This document shows, one piece after another, positions 44,451 to 52,876 of a stretch of DNA of 64,000 nucleotides; within the stretch, counting starts at the first letter, position 1; each line of letters begins with the position of its first letter. Source of the DNA: Halopseudomonas aestusnigri. GTDB taxonomy: Bacteria > Pseudomonadota > Gammaproteobacteria > Pseudomonadales > Pseudomonadaceae. The notes beneath the pieces are model-generated. The model searched no databases, had not been told where the DNA came from, and saw only the letters and a program-made list of their open reading frames with translations. A program made the translations under genes and the position numbers. The DNA is taken from positions 665,166-729,165 of the forward strand of contig NZ_NBYK01000001.1 in NCBI RefSeq assembly GCF_002197985.1, written 5' to 3'.

Positions 44451-46111
44451 TGGCAGCGCATGCATGGAGCACCAAGCGAGTATGGACGCTGGCGGCAATG
44501 GCCTTGCTGCCTTGCGTTGCCCACGCTCAGGTAGTATTGCCCGGTGGCGTGAGCGCCGGGCAGGTCAACCCGAGTCTGCAACGCGAGCAAATTGATGCCC
44601 AGCAGCGTCAGCAGCAGATTGAAGAGCGTGCGCGCCGAATCGAGATACCGGCTTTGCAGGGCGCGCAGCCGGAGCAGGATGATGCACTCCCGAGCGACAG
44701 CCCGCCTTTTGTACTGAGTGGCATCAGCTTCAACCCGTCGGTCTTTCTCACCCAGACGCAATTGAAGGATATCGCCGGACAGTATGTGGGACGCGAGATT
44801 ACCTTTGCTGACCTCAATGACATGATTCGGCAGGTCAACCAGCTGTATACCGACGGTGGTCAGCTGACGGCCCGGGCGATTATCCCGCCGCAGTCCCTGG
44901 AGGACGGTCAGCTCCGTGTTGTGCTGGTAGAGGCAAAGCTGGACAGCGTGGTATTCAGTGGCGAGCGGCAACAGGTTGACGAGTCTTTTTATCGCGACCG
45001 GATTGATCTGACCGACGGGGAGACGCTGGACAGTCCGATGCTGATCGAGGCGATTCGCCGTTTCAATGCGACCAGTCAGGGGCCGCAGCTTTCTGCAGGG
45101 TTGGCTCCAGGCGAGCGCTTCGGCACAACGCGGGTGGATCTGGAGCGTTTCGAGCCGAAACGCTTCGACTGGTCGTTGTTTGCTAACAACTACGGAAGTG
45201 AGGGAACGGGCTACGAGCAGTTGGGTGGCACGTTCAACTGGTTCTCGCCGACCGGCATGGCGGACAACATCAGCGCAGTGCTGGTCGGTACGCGTGGTAG
45301 CCAGTATCTGAATCTGCGCTACACCCGTCCGGTTACCCGCAGCAACGGCTTTGCCTGGGTTGAGGCGGGGGCCAACAGCATGGAGATCAAGCGAGGTCCG
45401 CTGGCTGATCTCAATATCGAAGGGGACTCCAGCAACTACGGCCTGGGCTTTGATCAGCCGTGGTGGCTGTCTGACCGCTGGTTGCTGCTGGGCGGCGTGG
45501 GTTACACCTTTCAAACCTCTGAAACGACGCTGGAGGGTGTGACGCTCAGTGAAGTGGACATTCAGGAGGTCTTTCTCAAGGGCCAGTTCGAGTACCGTGC
45601 CGCACCCTGGTATTCCCGCTACGAACAGCGCCTTCGTCAGGCCTCGCCGGATAACGCCCTGACCGGAGAGAGCGGCAACTTTACCATTCTGACCGGCGAC
45701 CTGTACTCGTCGCGTCAGTTGGGTGAGGCGTACGAACTGGTGGGCAAAGCGGGCTGGCAATATGCAACCCGTCAGGACGAGTTGCCCTCGGCGCTGCACA
45801 AACAGTTTGGCGGGATCAGTGCCCAGCGCGGCTATGAACCCGGCATCATTACGGCCCCATGGGGAGTCAACGCCAGCGTTGAAGGATACTGGCATCTGAG
45901 CGAACGCTGGCAGCCCTTTGTATTCATGGACTACGGCAGGGCTATGGAGCTGGGCGATGAAGATGTGGACCTGATCAGCGGCGGCGCCGGTATCAACAGC
46001 CGCTGGTGGAATGATCGGGTGTCTGCAAGCCTGGTGGTTGCAGGCGCATTCAAGGACGTAGTGCCCGACCAGGACAGCGGACAGGTATTGCTGCAGCTGG
46101 TTTTCCGATAG
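44450..46111 (+). CDS. TpsB outer-membrane transporter (ShlB/FhaC/HecB family)
   Basis: A 553-residue protein. It has a signal peptide (cleavage near AHA-QV), a Gln/Arg-rich helical plug region (about 45-75), two POTRA domains (about 85-230) and a 16-strand barrel ending in a C-terminal aromatic-Arg pair (LLQLVFR). The first POTRA begins PFVLSGISFNPSVFLTQTQLKDI and shows the pattern of FhaC-type proteins; the barrel motif VRG/H-type loop appears as QRGYEPG (L6). ATG 44450 overlaps the TpsA stop in TGATG, giving translational coupling, with GGTGGA upstream; GTG 44438 is an alternative. It exports the giant TpsA across the outer membrane. Confidence 0.93.
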   Translation: MAAHAWSTKRVWTLAAMALLPCVAHAQVVLPGGVSAGQVNPSLQREQIDAQQRQQQIEERARRIEIPALQGAQPEQDDALPSDSPPFVLSGISFNPSVFLTQTQLKDIAGQYVGREITFADLNDMIRQVNQLYTDGGQLTARAIIPPQSLEDGQLRVVLVEAKLDSVVFSGERQQVDESFYRDRIDLTDGETLDSPMLIEAIRRFNATSQGPQLSAGLAPGERFGTTRVDLERFEPKRFDWSLFANNYGSEGTGYEQLGGTFNWFSPTGMADNISAVLVGTRGSQYLNLRYTRPVTRSNGFAWVEAGANSMEIKRGPLADLNIEGDSSNYGLGFDQPWWLSDRWLLLGGVGYTFQTSETTLEGVTLSEVDIQEVFLKGQFEYRAAPWYSRYEQRLRQASPDNALTGESGNFTILTGDLYSSRQLGEAYELVGKAGWQYATRQDELPSALHKQFGGISAQRGYEPGIITAPWGVNASVEGYWHLSERWQPFVFMDYGRAMELGDEDVDLISGGAGINSRWWNDRVSASLVVAGAFKDVVPDQDSGQVLLQLVFR

Positions 46112-46169
46112 GCTCGGGCATTGGAAAAAACGAAATAACCGGATCCAAGTCCGGACAGGGAGTAGAAGG

Positions 46170-46904
46170 ATGTCAACGTTGTTGCTTTACAAGGAAATCA
46201 AGGCGCTCAATCGTGATCAGCACAAGGCGCTCAAGCTGAAAACCGATAAGGGTTGCGAGTTTGCCGCAGGCACACACATTGTGCCGCTGGCTGGTCTGGA
46301 GTTTTTCCAGGCTGCACGCAGTTATCCCATTGTATTTATCGGTGAAGGCGATGGGCTCAGTCCGATTGCGTTGATGGGTCTAAAACAGGGATTGAACAGT
46401 TTCGTTGGCGATTCCGGGCAGTGGCGCAGCAACACATACGTGCCCGCGTTCATTCGTCGCTATCCTTTTGTGCTTGCTCAATCGGACAACGATGAGTTTA
46501 CGGTCTGCTTTGATGAGGCCTATGCCGGCTGGAACGAAGAGGAAGGCCGTGAGCTGTTTGCCGAGTCCGGTGAGAACAGCCCCTATCTGGACGAGATGAT
46601 CCAGTTCCTGCAGAACTTCACCGCCGAAATGCAGCGCACCCGCCAGTTCGTTGCAATGCTGCGGGAAATGGATCTGCTGGTACCGCGTACGTTGAAGCTG
46701 ACCCATGTCAGTGGCGAGAGTTTTGTCCTGAAGGACTTCCACGCCGTTGATGAAGAGCGCTTCCTGGCACTGGCTGACGAGCAGGTCCTGGCATTGAATA
46801 AGGCCGGGTTCCTCGGCTGGGTTTACGCCCACCTGATGTCGCTGGGCAATGCCAATCTGCTGTTTGAAGACTATCTGGCGAACAAGCCGGCACAGACTCA
46901 CTGA
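46170..46904 (+). CDS. SapC-family protein downstream of the TPS pair
   Basis: A 244-residue soluble protein with no signal peptide. The features LKLKTDKGCEFAAGTHIVPLAGLEFFQAARSYPIVF at the start, SNTYVPAFIRRYPFV in the middle and a 'DFHAVDEERFLALADEQVL' block at the end match the SapC family. The family is named after a gene of the Campylobacter fetus S-layer secretion locus, and its biochemical role is unknown. Here it lies 58 bases downstream of tpsB on the same strand and precedes a strong terminator, so it is probably the last gene of the adhesin operon. A cytosolic or export-accessory role for the giant adhesin is inference. Confidence 0.85.
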   Translation: MSTLLLYKEIKALNRDQHKALKLKTDKGCEFAAGTHIVPLAGLEFFQAARSYPIVFIGEGDGLSPIALMGLKQGLNSFVGDSGQWRSNTYVPAFIRRYPFVLAQSDNDEFTVCFDEAYAGWNEEEGRELFAESGENSPYLDEMIQFLQNFTAEMQRTRQFVAMLREMDLLVPRTLKLTHVSGESFVLKDFHAVDEERFLALADEQVLALNKAGFLGWVYAHLMSLGNANLLFEDYLANKPAQTH

Positions 46905-46910
46905 GTCTGG

Positions 46911-46934
46911 ACGGGGCGGCGCTCGTCGCCCCGT
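46911..46934. terminator. Terminator hairpin between sapC-like gene and diguanylate cyclase
   Basis: An 8-bp perfect stem ACGGGGCG/CGCCCCGT (46911-46918 with 46927-46934, 8-nt loop) is followed by TTCTT. It lies between two convergent genes and could act on the plus strand at the end of the TPS operon. Confidence 0.65.
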
Positions 46935-46951
46935 TTCTTGCTATCTCTTTC

Positions 46952-47875
46952 CTACTCTTCCCCGACAACCTGATTGCGGCCATTGCGCTTTGCCGCATAC
47001 ATGCGCTGGTCTGCGCGATCCAGCAGGCTGCGTGCGTCGTCGGTGGGTCGCAGCGTGGCATGGCCAAGGCTGGCCGTCATTGGCAGTGGCTGGCCGTCAA
47101 TCTGGAACTGCAACTGTTCAATCGATTGTCGGATGCGCTCGGCTACCAGGTTGCAGGCGTCGGCGTCAGTGTTGTTCAGCAGGACCACGAATTCCTCGCC
47201 GCCCAATCGATAAAGCCCGTCTACGTTTCGCAATGTCGCTGTGACGCAGTCGACTACGGCCTTTAGCGCCTCATCTCCGTATGCGTGACCGTAGTTGTCA
47301 TTGACGCTTTTGAAGTGGTCAACATCCAGTACCAGCAGTGAGAGCGGCTGCCCGCTGCGTTTGCTGCTGCGAATGTCGCGTTCCAGGTTCTGGTTGAGCG
47401 CGAGCCGGTTGCCTGCACCAGTGAGCGCATCGTTCAGCGCGCAGGTCAGAGCTTCTCGGTAGAGAAGTGCGTTGCGCAGGGGGAACAGCAGGGTGGCCAG
47501 CAGTCCCTCAATGCTGACGAGCTCAGCCTCGTCGAACCGCGTCTGACGACTCAATTGCAGTTCTCCCAGGTAATCTCCGGCGTGCGACATGCGATAGCTG
47601 CAACGGTGGATTCCGTAGTGTCCATGAAGAATCGGGCTGGCTGCGCCGGTATGGCGATACTCCAGCCCATCGATATACAGCAGCTCGCGCAAGGCGTCGT
47701 AAAACATGCCCAGCACGCGCTCAAGCTCAAGGCTGGTTTGCAGCGTTTGGGTCAACTCGCGTCGGGTGTCCTGCAGGGTGATATTGGGCTTGCCGTTGCG
47801 ACGTCGCTGCGAGCAGGTTTGACCGAGCTTTACGCGCGCCAAGTCGAAGTCGATGGTATTTCCCTGAACTGGCAT
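46952..47875 (-). CDS. Diguanylate cyclase with N-terminal GAF-like domain
   Basis: A 307-residue soluble protein. Residues about 35-140 form a GAF-like region of unknown ligand. The GGDEF domain (about 145-305) has an intact active site GGEEF (225-229), metal and base motifs (DALTGAGNR, LDVDHFKSVND) and an RxxD inhibitory site RNVD (216-219), five residues before GGEEF. It should make c-di-GMP with product inhibition. It is convergent with the TPS operon. From memory of P. aeruginosa, a GGDEF gene (PA3177) also lies between rluB and yciK, so this is probably core and the TPS block is the insertion. Its c-di-GMP could feed LapD. Confidence 0.9.
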   Translation of the reverse strand: MPVQGNTIDFDLARVKLGQTCSQRRRNGKPNITLQDTRRELTQTLQTSLELERVLGMFYDALRELLYIDGLEYRHTGAASPILHGHYGIHRCSYRMSHAGDYLGELQLSRQTRFDEAELVSIEGLLATLLFPLRNALLYREALTCALNDALTGAGNRLALNQNLERDIRSSKRSGQPLSLLVLDVDHFKSVNDNYGHAYGDEALKAVVDCVTATLRNVDGLYRLGGEEFVVLLNNTDADACNLVAERIRQSIEQLQFQIDGQPLPMTASLGHATLRPTDDARSLLDRADQRMYAAKRNGRNQVVGEE

Positions 47876-47996
47876 GATTGCTTTATCCGCTAGTCTACTG
47901 ACAAGGTAGGTAAAGCAAGCAATGTGCCATTATTTAAAGTTCTTTATAATCAATGCCTTAGTATTTATTTGTTCTGGGTTATGGCTGCTTGCGGCA

Positions 47997-48025
47997 AAAA
48001 AATGCCGCCCTCGACCGGGGCGGCG
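47997..48025 (-). terminator. Rho-independent terminator of the mtaD-ubiG-mupP-yciK run
   Basis: A perfect 7-bp GC stem (48005-48011 with 48019-48025, 7-nt loop) is followed on the minus strand by A and then a seven-T run (48003-47997). It lies 36 bases past the yciK stop. Confidence 0.85.
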
Positions 48026-48060
48026 ATGGTGGCGCGGCAAGGGATCGTCAATATCCCGTC

Positions 48061-48801
48061 TTACTGGGCGTCGATCGCCTGACCATTGCAATCCTGGCTA
48101 TCGGGGCCGAGCAAATAGAGAAATGCGGGCATGATGGCATCCGGCGCCGGATTGGTTTCTACCGGCTCGTTCGGATAGGCCTTGGCCCGCATGCGTGTGC
48201 GCGTGGCTCCCGGGTTCAGGCTGTTGACACGGATATGGCTGGTGCCGTCCTGCTCGTCAGCCAGAACCTGCATCATGCCTTCCACTGCAAACTTGCTGAC
48301 GGCGTAGGGTCCCCAGTAGGCGCGCCCCTTGCGGCCGACGCTGGATGAGAGCAGAACCACGGAGGCATCCGCGGACGCTCTAAGCAGCGGCATCATGGCC
48401 TTGGTCAGCAGGAAGGGAGCATTGACGTTGACCTGCATTACCCGCATCCAGGCATCCGCCTTGACGTTGTCCAGCAGGGTGCGCGGCCCGAGTTCGGCGG
48501 CGTTGTGTACCAGGCCATCGAGTTTGCCGAAGGTATCGAACAGCTGGTCGGCCAGGTCTTCGTAGTCCTTTTCCGTTGCTGTTTCCAGATTCAGCGGGCA
48601 CAACGCCGGTTGCGGATGACCGGCTGCCTCAATGGCGTCGTATACCTCTTCCAGTTTGCTCTGGGTACGGCCCACCAGCACAACTGTCGCGCCATGGGCG
48701 GCACAACTCAGCGCGCAGGCGCGGCCGATGCCATCGCCGGCGCCGGTAATCAGAATCACGCGTCCGGCCAGCAGGTCGGCGGGGGCGGTATAGTCAAACA
48801 T
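48061..48801 (-). CDS. yciK: YciK-family short-chain dehydrogenase/reductase
   Basis: A 246-residue SDR oxidoreductase. The Rossmann motif is TGAGDGIGRA (TGxxxGIG) with the NNAG equivalent as HNAAELG. The active site is SSSVGRKGRAYWGPYAVSK (Ser...Tyr-xxx-Lys). ATG 48801 begins MFDYTAPADLLAGRVILITG, the usual YciK start, and overlaps mupP by eight bases. The substrate is unknown. It is the last gene of the ubiG-mupP-yciK run, closed by a strong terminator. Confidence 0.92.
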   Translation of the reverse strand: MFDYTAPADLLAGRVILITGAGDGIGRACALSCAAHGATVVLVGRTQSKLEEVYDAIEAAGHPQPALCPLNLETATEKDYEDLADQLFDTFGKLDGLVHNAAELGPRTLLDNVKADAWMRVMQVNVNAPFLLTKAMMPLLRASADASVVLLSSSVGRKGRAYWGPYAVSKFAVEGMMQVLADEQDGTSHIRVNSLNPGATRTRMRAKAYPNEPVETNPAPDAIMPAFLYLLGPDSQDCNGQAIDAQ

Positions 48802-49474
48802 GCATTGTCTCCGGGTTGTGCCGGCCGCGCAGCCAGGGCTGCAGATCGCTGGCGGTTTGAACACTGTGGGTAGCCTGCCAGCTTGCAGGGTCTTCGTCTG
48901 GCGGCAGATAGCCGTAGAGTGCGGCTATGGTTGTCAGTCCGGCTGCCTGGCCCGCCTGAATATCGCGCAGGTGGTCGCCTATGAAGACGCAGCGTTGCGG
49001 ATCGGCGCCGAGCTCGGCGCAGGCCTTGAGCACCGGTTCCGGGTGCGGCTTGCCTCGACTGACCTGATCCGGGCAGACCAGGCTGGCGCAGCGCTCGGCC
49101 AGACCAATCTGTTCCATCAGCGGTATGCTGAAACGACTCAGCTTGTTGGTCACAACACCCCAGGGCAGGCCCTCGGCTTCCAGCCAGTCGAGCAGCGACA
49201 GGATGCCGGGGAACGGTCGAGTGTGCACGCTCAAGGCCTGCTCGTAGCGACTGAGAAATTCCTCCCGCAGGGCATCAAAGCCGGGCTCGCCCGGGCGCGT
49301 GGCAAAGGCGGCTGACAGCATGCCGATGGAGCCGTCGGATACCTGGGCGCGGATCAGCGCCGGTGCCACGCGTGGACGCTGGTGGTCGTCCAGCATGGCG
49401 TCGATGACGGCCATGAAGTCGTCAACGGTGTCCAACAGGGTGCCGTCCAGATCAAACAGAACGCCGCTGAGCAT
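48794..49474 (-). CDS. mupP: N-acetylmuramic acid 6-phosphate phosphatase MupP (HAD family)
   Basis: A 226-residue HAD phosphatase. Motif I is FDLDGTLLDT, motif II TNK (VVTNKLSR), the Lys is in RGKPHPEP and the final acidic motif in FIGDHLRDIQAG. It looks like phosphoglycolate phosphatase, but the Pseudomonas gene between ubiG and yciK is MupP, which dephosphorylates MurNAc-6P in the peptidoglycan recycling bypass that confers intrinsic fosfomycin resistance. The MupP assignment therefore rests mainly on synteny. Its ATG shares one base with the ubiG stop. Confidence 0.82.
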   Translation of the reverse strand: MLSGVLFDLDGTLLDTVDDFMAVIDAMLDDHQRPRVAPALIRAQVSDGSIGMLSAAFATRPGEPGFDALREEFLSRYEQALSVHTRPFPGILSLLDWLEAEGLPWGVVTNKLSRFSIPLMEQIGLAERCASLVCPDQVSRGKPHPEPVLKACAELGADPQRCVFIGDHLRDIQAGQAAGLTTIAALYGYLPPDEDPASWQATHSVQTASDLQPWLRGRHNPETMHV

Positions 49475-50181
49475 CAGGCGTCGGCTCCCAGCTGGCAGTA
49501 GACCATGTAGTTCACGTCGACATCGCTGCCGAGTTTGTAGGTGCGGGTCAGCGGGTTGTAGGTCAGGCCGGTGATGTCGTGAAGGTCCAGCCCGGCGTCA
49601 CGAATCCAGCCGCCCAGCTCGGCCGGACGAATGAACTTGGCGAACTCGTGGGTGCCGCGCGGCAGCATGCGCAGGACGTATTCGGCGCCGACGATGGCGA
49701 ACAGGAATGACTTGGGGTTGCGGTTGATGGTCGAGAAGAACACCTGGCCGCCGGGCTTGAGCAGGCGGGTGCAGGCGCGAATGACCGAGCCCGGGTCGGG
49801 TACGTGCTCCAGCATCTCCAGACAGGTCACCACGTCAAAGGTGCCGGCGTGTTGCTCGGCGAACTCTTCGGCGGTGCTTTGTTGGTACTCGACGCTGACG
49901 CCGGATTCGAGCTGATGCAGGCGGGCCACGGCCAGCGGCGCTTCGCCCATGTCGATGCCGGTGACCTGGGCTCCGCGCTGGGCCATGGCTTCGGCCAGAA
50001 TGCCGCCACCGCAACCTACATCCAGTACCTTCTTGCCCGCCAGACCAACGCGCTCATCGATCCAGTTGGTACGCAGCGGGTTGATTTCGTGCAGTGGTTT
50101 GAACTCGCTGTTGCGGTCCCACCAGCGGCTGGCCAACGCTTCAAACTTGGCGATTTCGGCGCGATCGACGTTAAGACTCAT
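49474..50181 (-). CDS. ubiG: Ubiquinone biosynthesis O-methyltransferase UbiG
   Basis: A 235-residue SAM-dependent methyltransferase that carries out both O-methylations of ubiquinone synthesis. The N-terminus [35 protein letters not shown] is characteristic of UbiG. The SAM motif I is [16 protein letters not shown], followed by VTGIDMGEA and [15 protein letters not shown]. Its ATG overlaps the end of mtaD by 11 bases and its stop overlaps mupP by one, indicating a translationally coupled mtaD-ubiG-mupP-yciK operon. Confidence 0.95.
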   Translation of the reverse strand: MSLNVDRAEIAKFEALASRWWDRNSEFKPLHEINPLRTNWIDERVGLAGKKVLDVGCGGGILAEAMAQRGAQVTGIDMGEAPLAVARLHQLESGVSVEYQQSTAEEFAEQHAGTFDVVTCLEMLEHVPDPGSVIRACTRLLKPGGQVFFSTINRNPKSFLFAIVGAEYVLRMLPRGTHEFAKFIRPAELGGWIRDAGLDLHDITGLTYNPLTRTYKLGSDVDVNYMVYCQLGADA

Positions 50182-51511
50182 GGGTATCCCCTTTGGCGAT
50201 GAGTTCAGCCAGGCTGCGAGCCTGCTGCAGAATGGGTTGTGGATCGATTTCGGTCAGTTGTCCGTCACGCAGCTTGCAGCGCCCGGCAACCCAGACATCA
50301 CTGACCTGGCTGGCGCTGCAGGTATAAAGCAGTTGGGACACGGGATGATAGAGCGGCTGCTGGGCCAGACCGGACAGGTTGACTGCGGTCAGGTCGGCGG
50401 CCTTGCCGACTTCGATGGAGCCGGTTTCCTCCTCCAGTCCCAGCGCACGTGCGCCGGCGAGCGTAGCCATGTGCAGGGCGCTGTGGGCATCCAGTGCGGT
50501 CGGGGCGCCGGCGACGATCTTCGCCAGCATGGCAGCGGTGCGCATTTCGCCAAGCATGTCGAGATCATTGTTGCTGGCGGCGCCGTCGGTGCCGAGCGCC
50601 ACATTCAGGCCGGCGTCCAGCAGGCGCTGAACCGGCATCATGCCGCTGGCCAGCTTCAGGTTTGATTCGGGGCAGTGGATCAGCTGTACGCCGTGCTCGA
50701 CCAGCAGGTCGAGGTCGTCGTCGTTGATCTCGGTTACATGCACGGCCTGCAGGCGCGGGCTCAGCAGACCCAGCTGTTGCAGGCGACGCAACGGGCGCAG
50801 GCCGGTCTGCGCTACCGCGTCGTCTACCTCGCCGGCAGTCTCGTGGAGATGCATGTGAATCGGCATGTCCAGTTCGTCCGCCAGGGTGCGGATGCGGGCC
50901 AGGTTCTCATCGCCGACGGTGTAGGGAGCGTGTGGGCCGAACGCGACGCTGATCAGGCCGTTGTGACGGGTGTCATCGCGCAGGCGCAATCCCTTGGCAA
51001 TGGCCTCTTCAGCATTGCGTGCGCCCGGTATCGGATTGTCTATGACCGGAAAGCACAGTTGGGCCCGGATACCCGCGTCCATGGCGGCGGCCGCGGCTAC
51101 GTCCGGGAAGAAATACATGTCGGAAAAACAGGTCGTGCCGCCGCGCAGCATCTCGGCAATCGCAAGGTCAGTGCCCAGACGGACAAAATCGGCGTTGACC
51201 CAGCGGCCTTCTGCGGGCCATATATGGTCTGTCAGCCATGTCATCAGTGGCAGATCGTCGGCCAGACCACGGAACAGCGTCATCGCTGCGTGGCCATGGG
51301 CGTTGATCAGACCCGGAATCAGGACATGGTCTGGCAGGTCGCGTCGCTCGCGCGGATTCAACGCGTTGGCGGAGGCCACTGGTACCATGCCGACGATGCG
51401 CCCCTGATGGACTGCCAGGGCATGATCTTCAAGCACCTGGCCGTGCGGGACAACGGGCACGATCCAGCGTGGCACGATCAGCAGGTCGAGCTCGCGGGGC
51501 AGCGTGGTCAT
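50171..51511 (-). CDS. mtaD: 5-methylthioadenosine / S-adenosylhomocysteine deaminase (MtaD-like amidohydrolase)
   Basis: A 446-residue metal-dependent amidohydrolase. Metal ligands are visible as INAHGHAAM (HxH), GPHAPYT and [11 protein letters not shown], with an Asp in [11 protein letters not shown]. In P. aeruginosa the homologue deaminates methylthioadenosine to methylthioinosine, feeding methionine salvage; the neighbouring divergent mtnA acts in the same salvage. ATG 51511 has AAGGTG eight bases upstream; an ATG at 51529 is an alternative. TRZ/ATZ-family substrate range is broad, so the substrate is inferred by synteny. Confidence 0.85.
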   Translation of the reverse strand: MTTLPRELDLLIVPRWIVPVVPHGQVLEDHALAVHQGRIVGMVPVASANALNPRERRDLPDHVLIPGLINAHGHAAMTLFRGLADDLPLMTWLTDHIWPAEGRWVNADFVRLGTDLAIAEMLRGGTTCFSDMYFFPDVAAAAAMDAGIRAQLCFPVIDNPIPGARNAEEAIAKGLRLRDDTRHNGLISVAFGPHAPYTVGDENLARIRTLADELDMPIHMHLHETAGEVDDAVAQTGLRPLRRLQQLGLLSPRLQAVHVTEINDDDLDLLVEHGVQLIHCPESNLKLASGMMPVQRLLDAGLNVALGTDGAASNNDLDMLGEMRTAAMLAKIVAGAPTALDAHSALHMATLAGARALGLEEETGSIEVGKAADLTAVNLSGLAQQPLYHPVSQLLYTCSASQVSDVWVAGRCKLRDGQLTEIDPQPILQQARSLAELIAKGDTHES

Positions 51512-51626
51512 GTTCAGTTCACCTTGCATCATGGTCGGCAAGTATACCTGCTGGTGGTGCGCAAATGCAGCGTGAAAGTGGCGGCGGTTGCTGACAGGTC
51601 GCCGCATCGAAATAGGGGATTCGCTC

Positions 51627-52679
51627 ATGTTGCATGTAGAGACTGTAGCTGTAGACCATCCGTTGCAGGGCTTGGTCTGGTTGCCCGAGGGAAAGCTCCG
51701 GGTGCTGGATTTGCGCACGCTTAATGGTCAGCCGGCAGTTGCTACCTGCTCGGCGCCGGCCGAGGTGCTGGCGTTGATGCGTGATGGCGCCGTCTGCGGA
51801 GGGGCTGCGCTGGGGATCGCTGCAGCCTATGCGCTGGCGCTGGCTGCGCGCAGGCCGGTTCCTCCGGTTGCCTGGATGGAAGCATTGCAGCCGCTGATGG
51901 ATGAACTGGCGGCGATACAGCCGATGGCAGCGGCATTGCAGTGGGCGCTGGGCATCATGCGTCAAACGGTTGTCAGTTCGAAGCCGGGGGATGATATGGC
52001 GCTGCGGCTGCTGCAGGCGGCGCAGGCTATTCAGGCCGCCGATCGTGAGGCCAATCAGGTGATGGCGCGGCTCGGGGTGCAGCTGTTGCGGCGCCACAAG
52101 GCATCTGTTCATCGGATCATGCTGCATGGCTATGGTGGCGACCTGTCCGGTGGCGGTGGTGGCACCACCTATGGGGTCGTGCGCTCTGCAAGTGCGGCAG
52201 GGCTGGTGGGCGAGGTGCTGGTCAACGAGGCCCGTTCAACCATGCCGCACGCGGAGGCGGGTGTCTTCGAGCTGGTGCGTGACGGGGTATCCGCCTCCTT
52301 GCATGCCGACGTCGAAGCCGGGCGGCTGATGAAATATGACGGGGTTACCTGGGTGGTGGTTGGCGCGGAGAAAATTGCGGCCAATGGCGACGTGATCGGT
52401 CCATTGGGCAGCTACGCGCTGGCCATTCTGGCAATGCACCACGGTCTGCGTTTTATGGTGGTGGCATCCACAGCCACCATTGATTCGAGTTTGCCTGATG
52501 CTGATGATCTGAGGCCGGATCAGTTGGGATGTGCGCCCGGTGGGTTCGGTGGCGGGGAGATGGCACTGGATGTGACGCCGGTCGAGTTGATAGACGCGAT
52601 CGTCACTGAAAAGGGCATTATCGAGCAACCGGACGAGGGCAAAATTGCCAATCTGATGAGTGTGCGTCAGCTGCACTGA
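51627..52679 (+). CDS. mtnA: Methylthioribose-1-phosphate isomerase
   Basis: A 350-residue enzyme of the eIF2B-like fold that converts MTR-1-P to MTRu-1-P in methionine salvage. Landmarks are [21 protein letters not shown] (the 'RGAPAIG' block is altered here to CGGAALG), [35 protein letters not shown] and the C-terminal [24 protein letters not shown]. The catalytic Cys normally found in the TxCN-type motif is not evident ([11 protein letters not shown] region), so activity deserves care. ATG 51627 has AGGGG upstream; a TTG at 51588 is less likely. Confidence 0.85.
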   Translation: MLHVETVAVDHPLQGLVWLPEGKLRVLDLRTLNGQPAVATCSAPAEVLALMRDGAVCGGAALGIAAAYALALAARRPVPPVAWMEALQPLMDELAAIQPMAAALQWALGIMRQTVVSSKPGDDMALRLLQAAQAIQAADREANQVMARLGVQLLRRHKASVHRIMLHGYGGDLSGGGGGTTYGVVRSASAAGLVGEVLVNEARSTMPHAEAGVFELVRDGVSASLHADVEAGRLMKYDGVTWVVVGAEKIAANGDVIGPLGSYALAILAMHHGLRFMVVASTATIDSSLPDADDLRPDQLGCAPGGFGGGEMALDVTPVELIDAIVTEKGIIEQPDEGKIANLMSVRQLH

Positions 52680-52725
52680 GACGCTGGCGCAGGTGTGCTT
52701 CATGCTCCCGCCGGCGGGTTGTCTG

Positions 52726-52734
52726 TGGTATCCT
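52726..52734 (+). promoter_or_regulatory. Possible extended -10 promoter of gyrA
   Basis: TGGTATCCT (TGn plus a four-of-six -10 hexamer) lies about 140 bases upstream of the gyrA ATG. No clear -35 is seen, as expected for extended -10 promoters. It precedes the palindrome at 52751. Confidence 0.35.
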
Positions 52735-52750
52735 CTGCCGCTTTGATCGG

Positions 52751-52766
52751 GCGGGACGCGTCCCGC
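52751..52766. other. 16-bp perfect palindrome in the gyrA leader
   Basis: GCGGGACGCGTCCCGC reads the same on both strands. It lies 110 bases before gyrA and 17 bases past the candidate -10, so it could be an operator or a hairpin at the start of the mRNA. Confidence 0.6.
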
Positions 52767-52876
52767 TGCGGGCCTCGGCCTGCGGTGCGGGTTGGTCGGC
52801 GTGTTCGTCCTCCTTGCGCATGTGACTAATGCTATTGGCATCAATGGGTTGCCGACAATAAAAGGAATGCCGTTTC

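Noticed and set aside
44261..45895. 544-codon open frame antisense to tpsB
   Set aside because: It lies fully opposite the real TpsA end and TpsB, shows no family motifs and crosses both genes.
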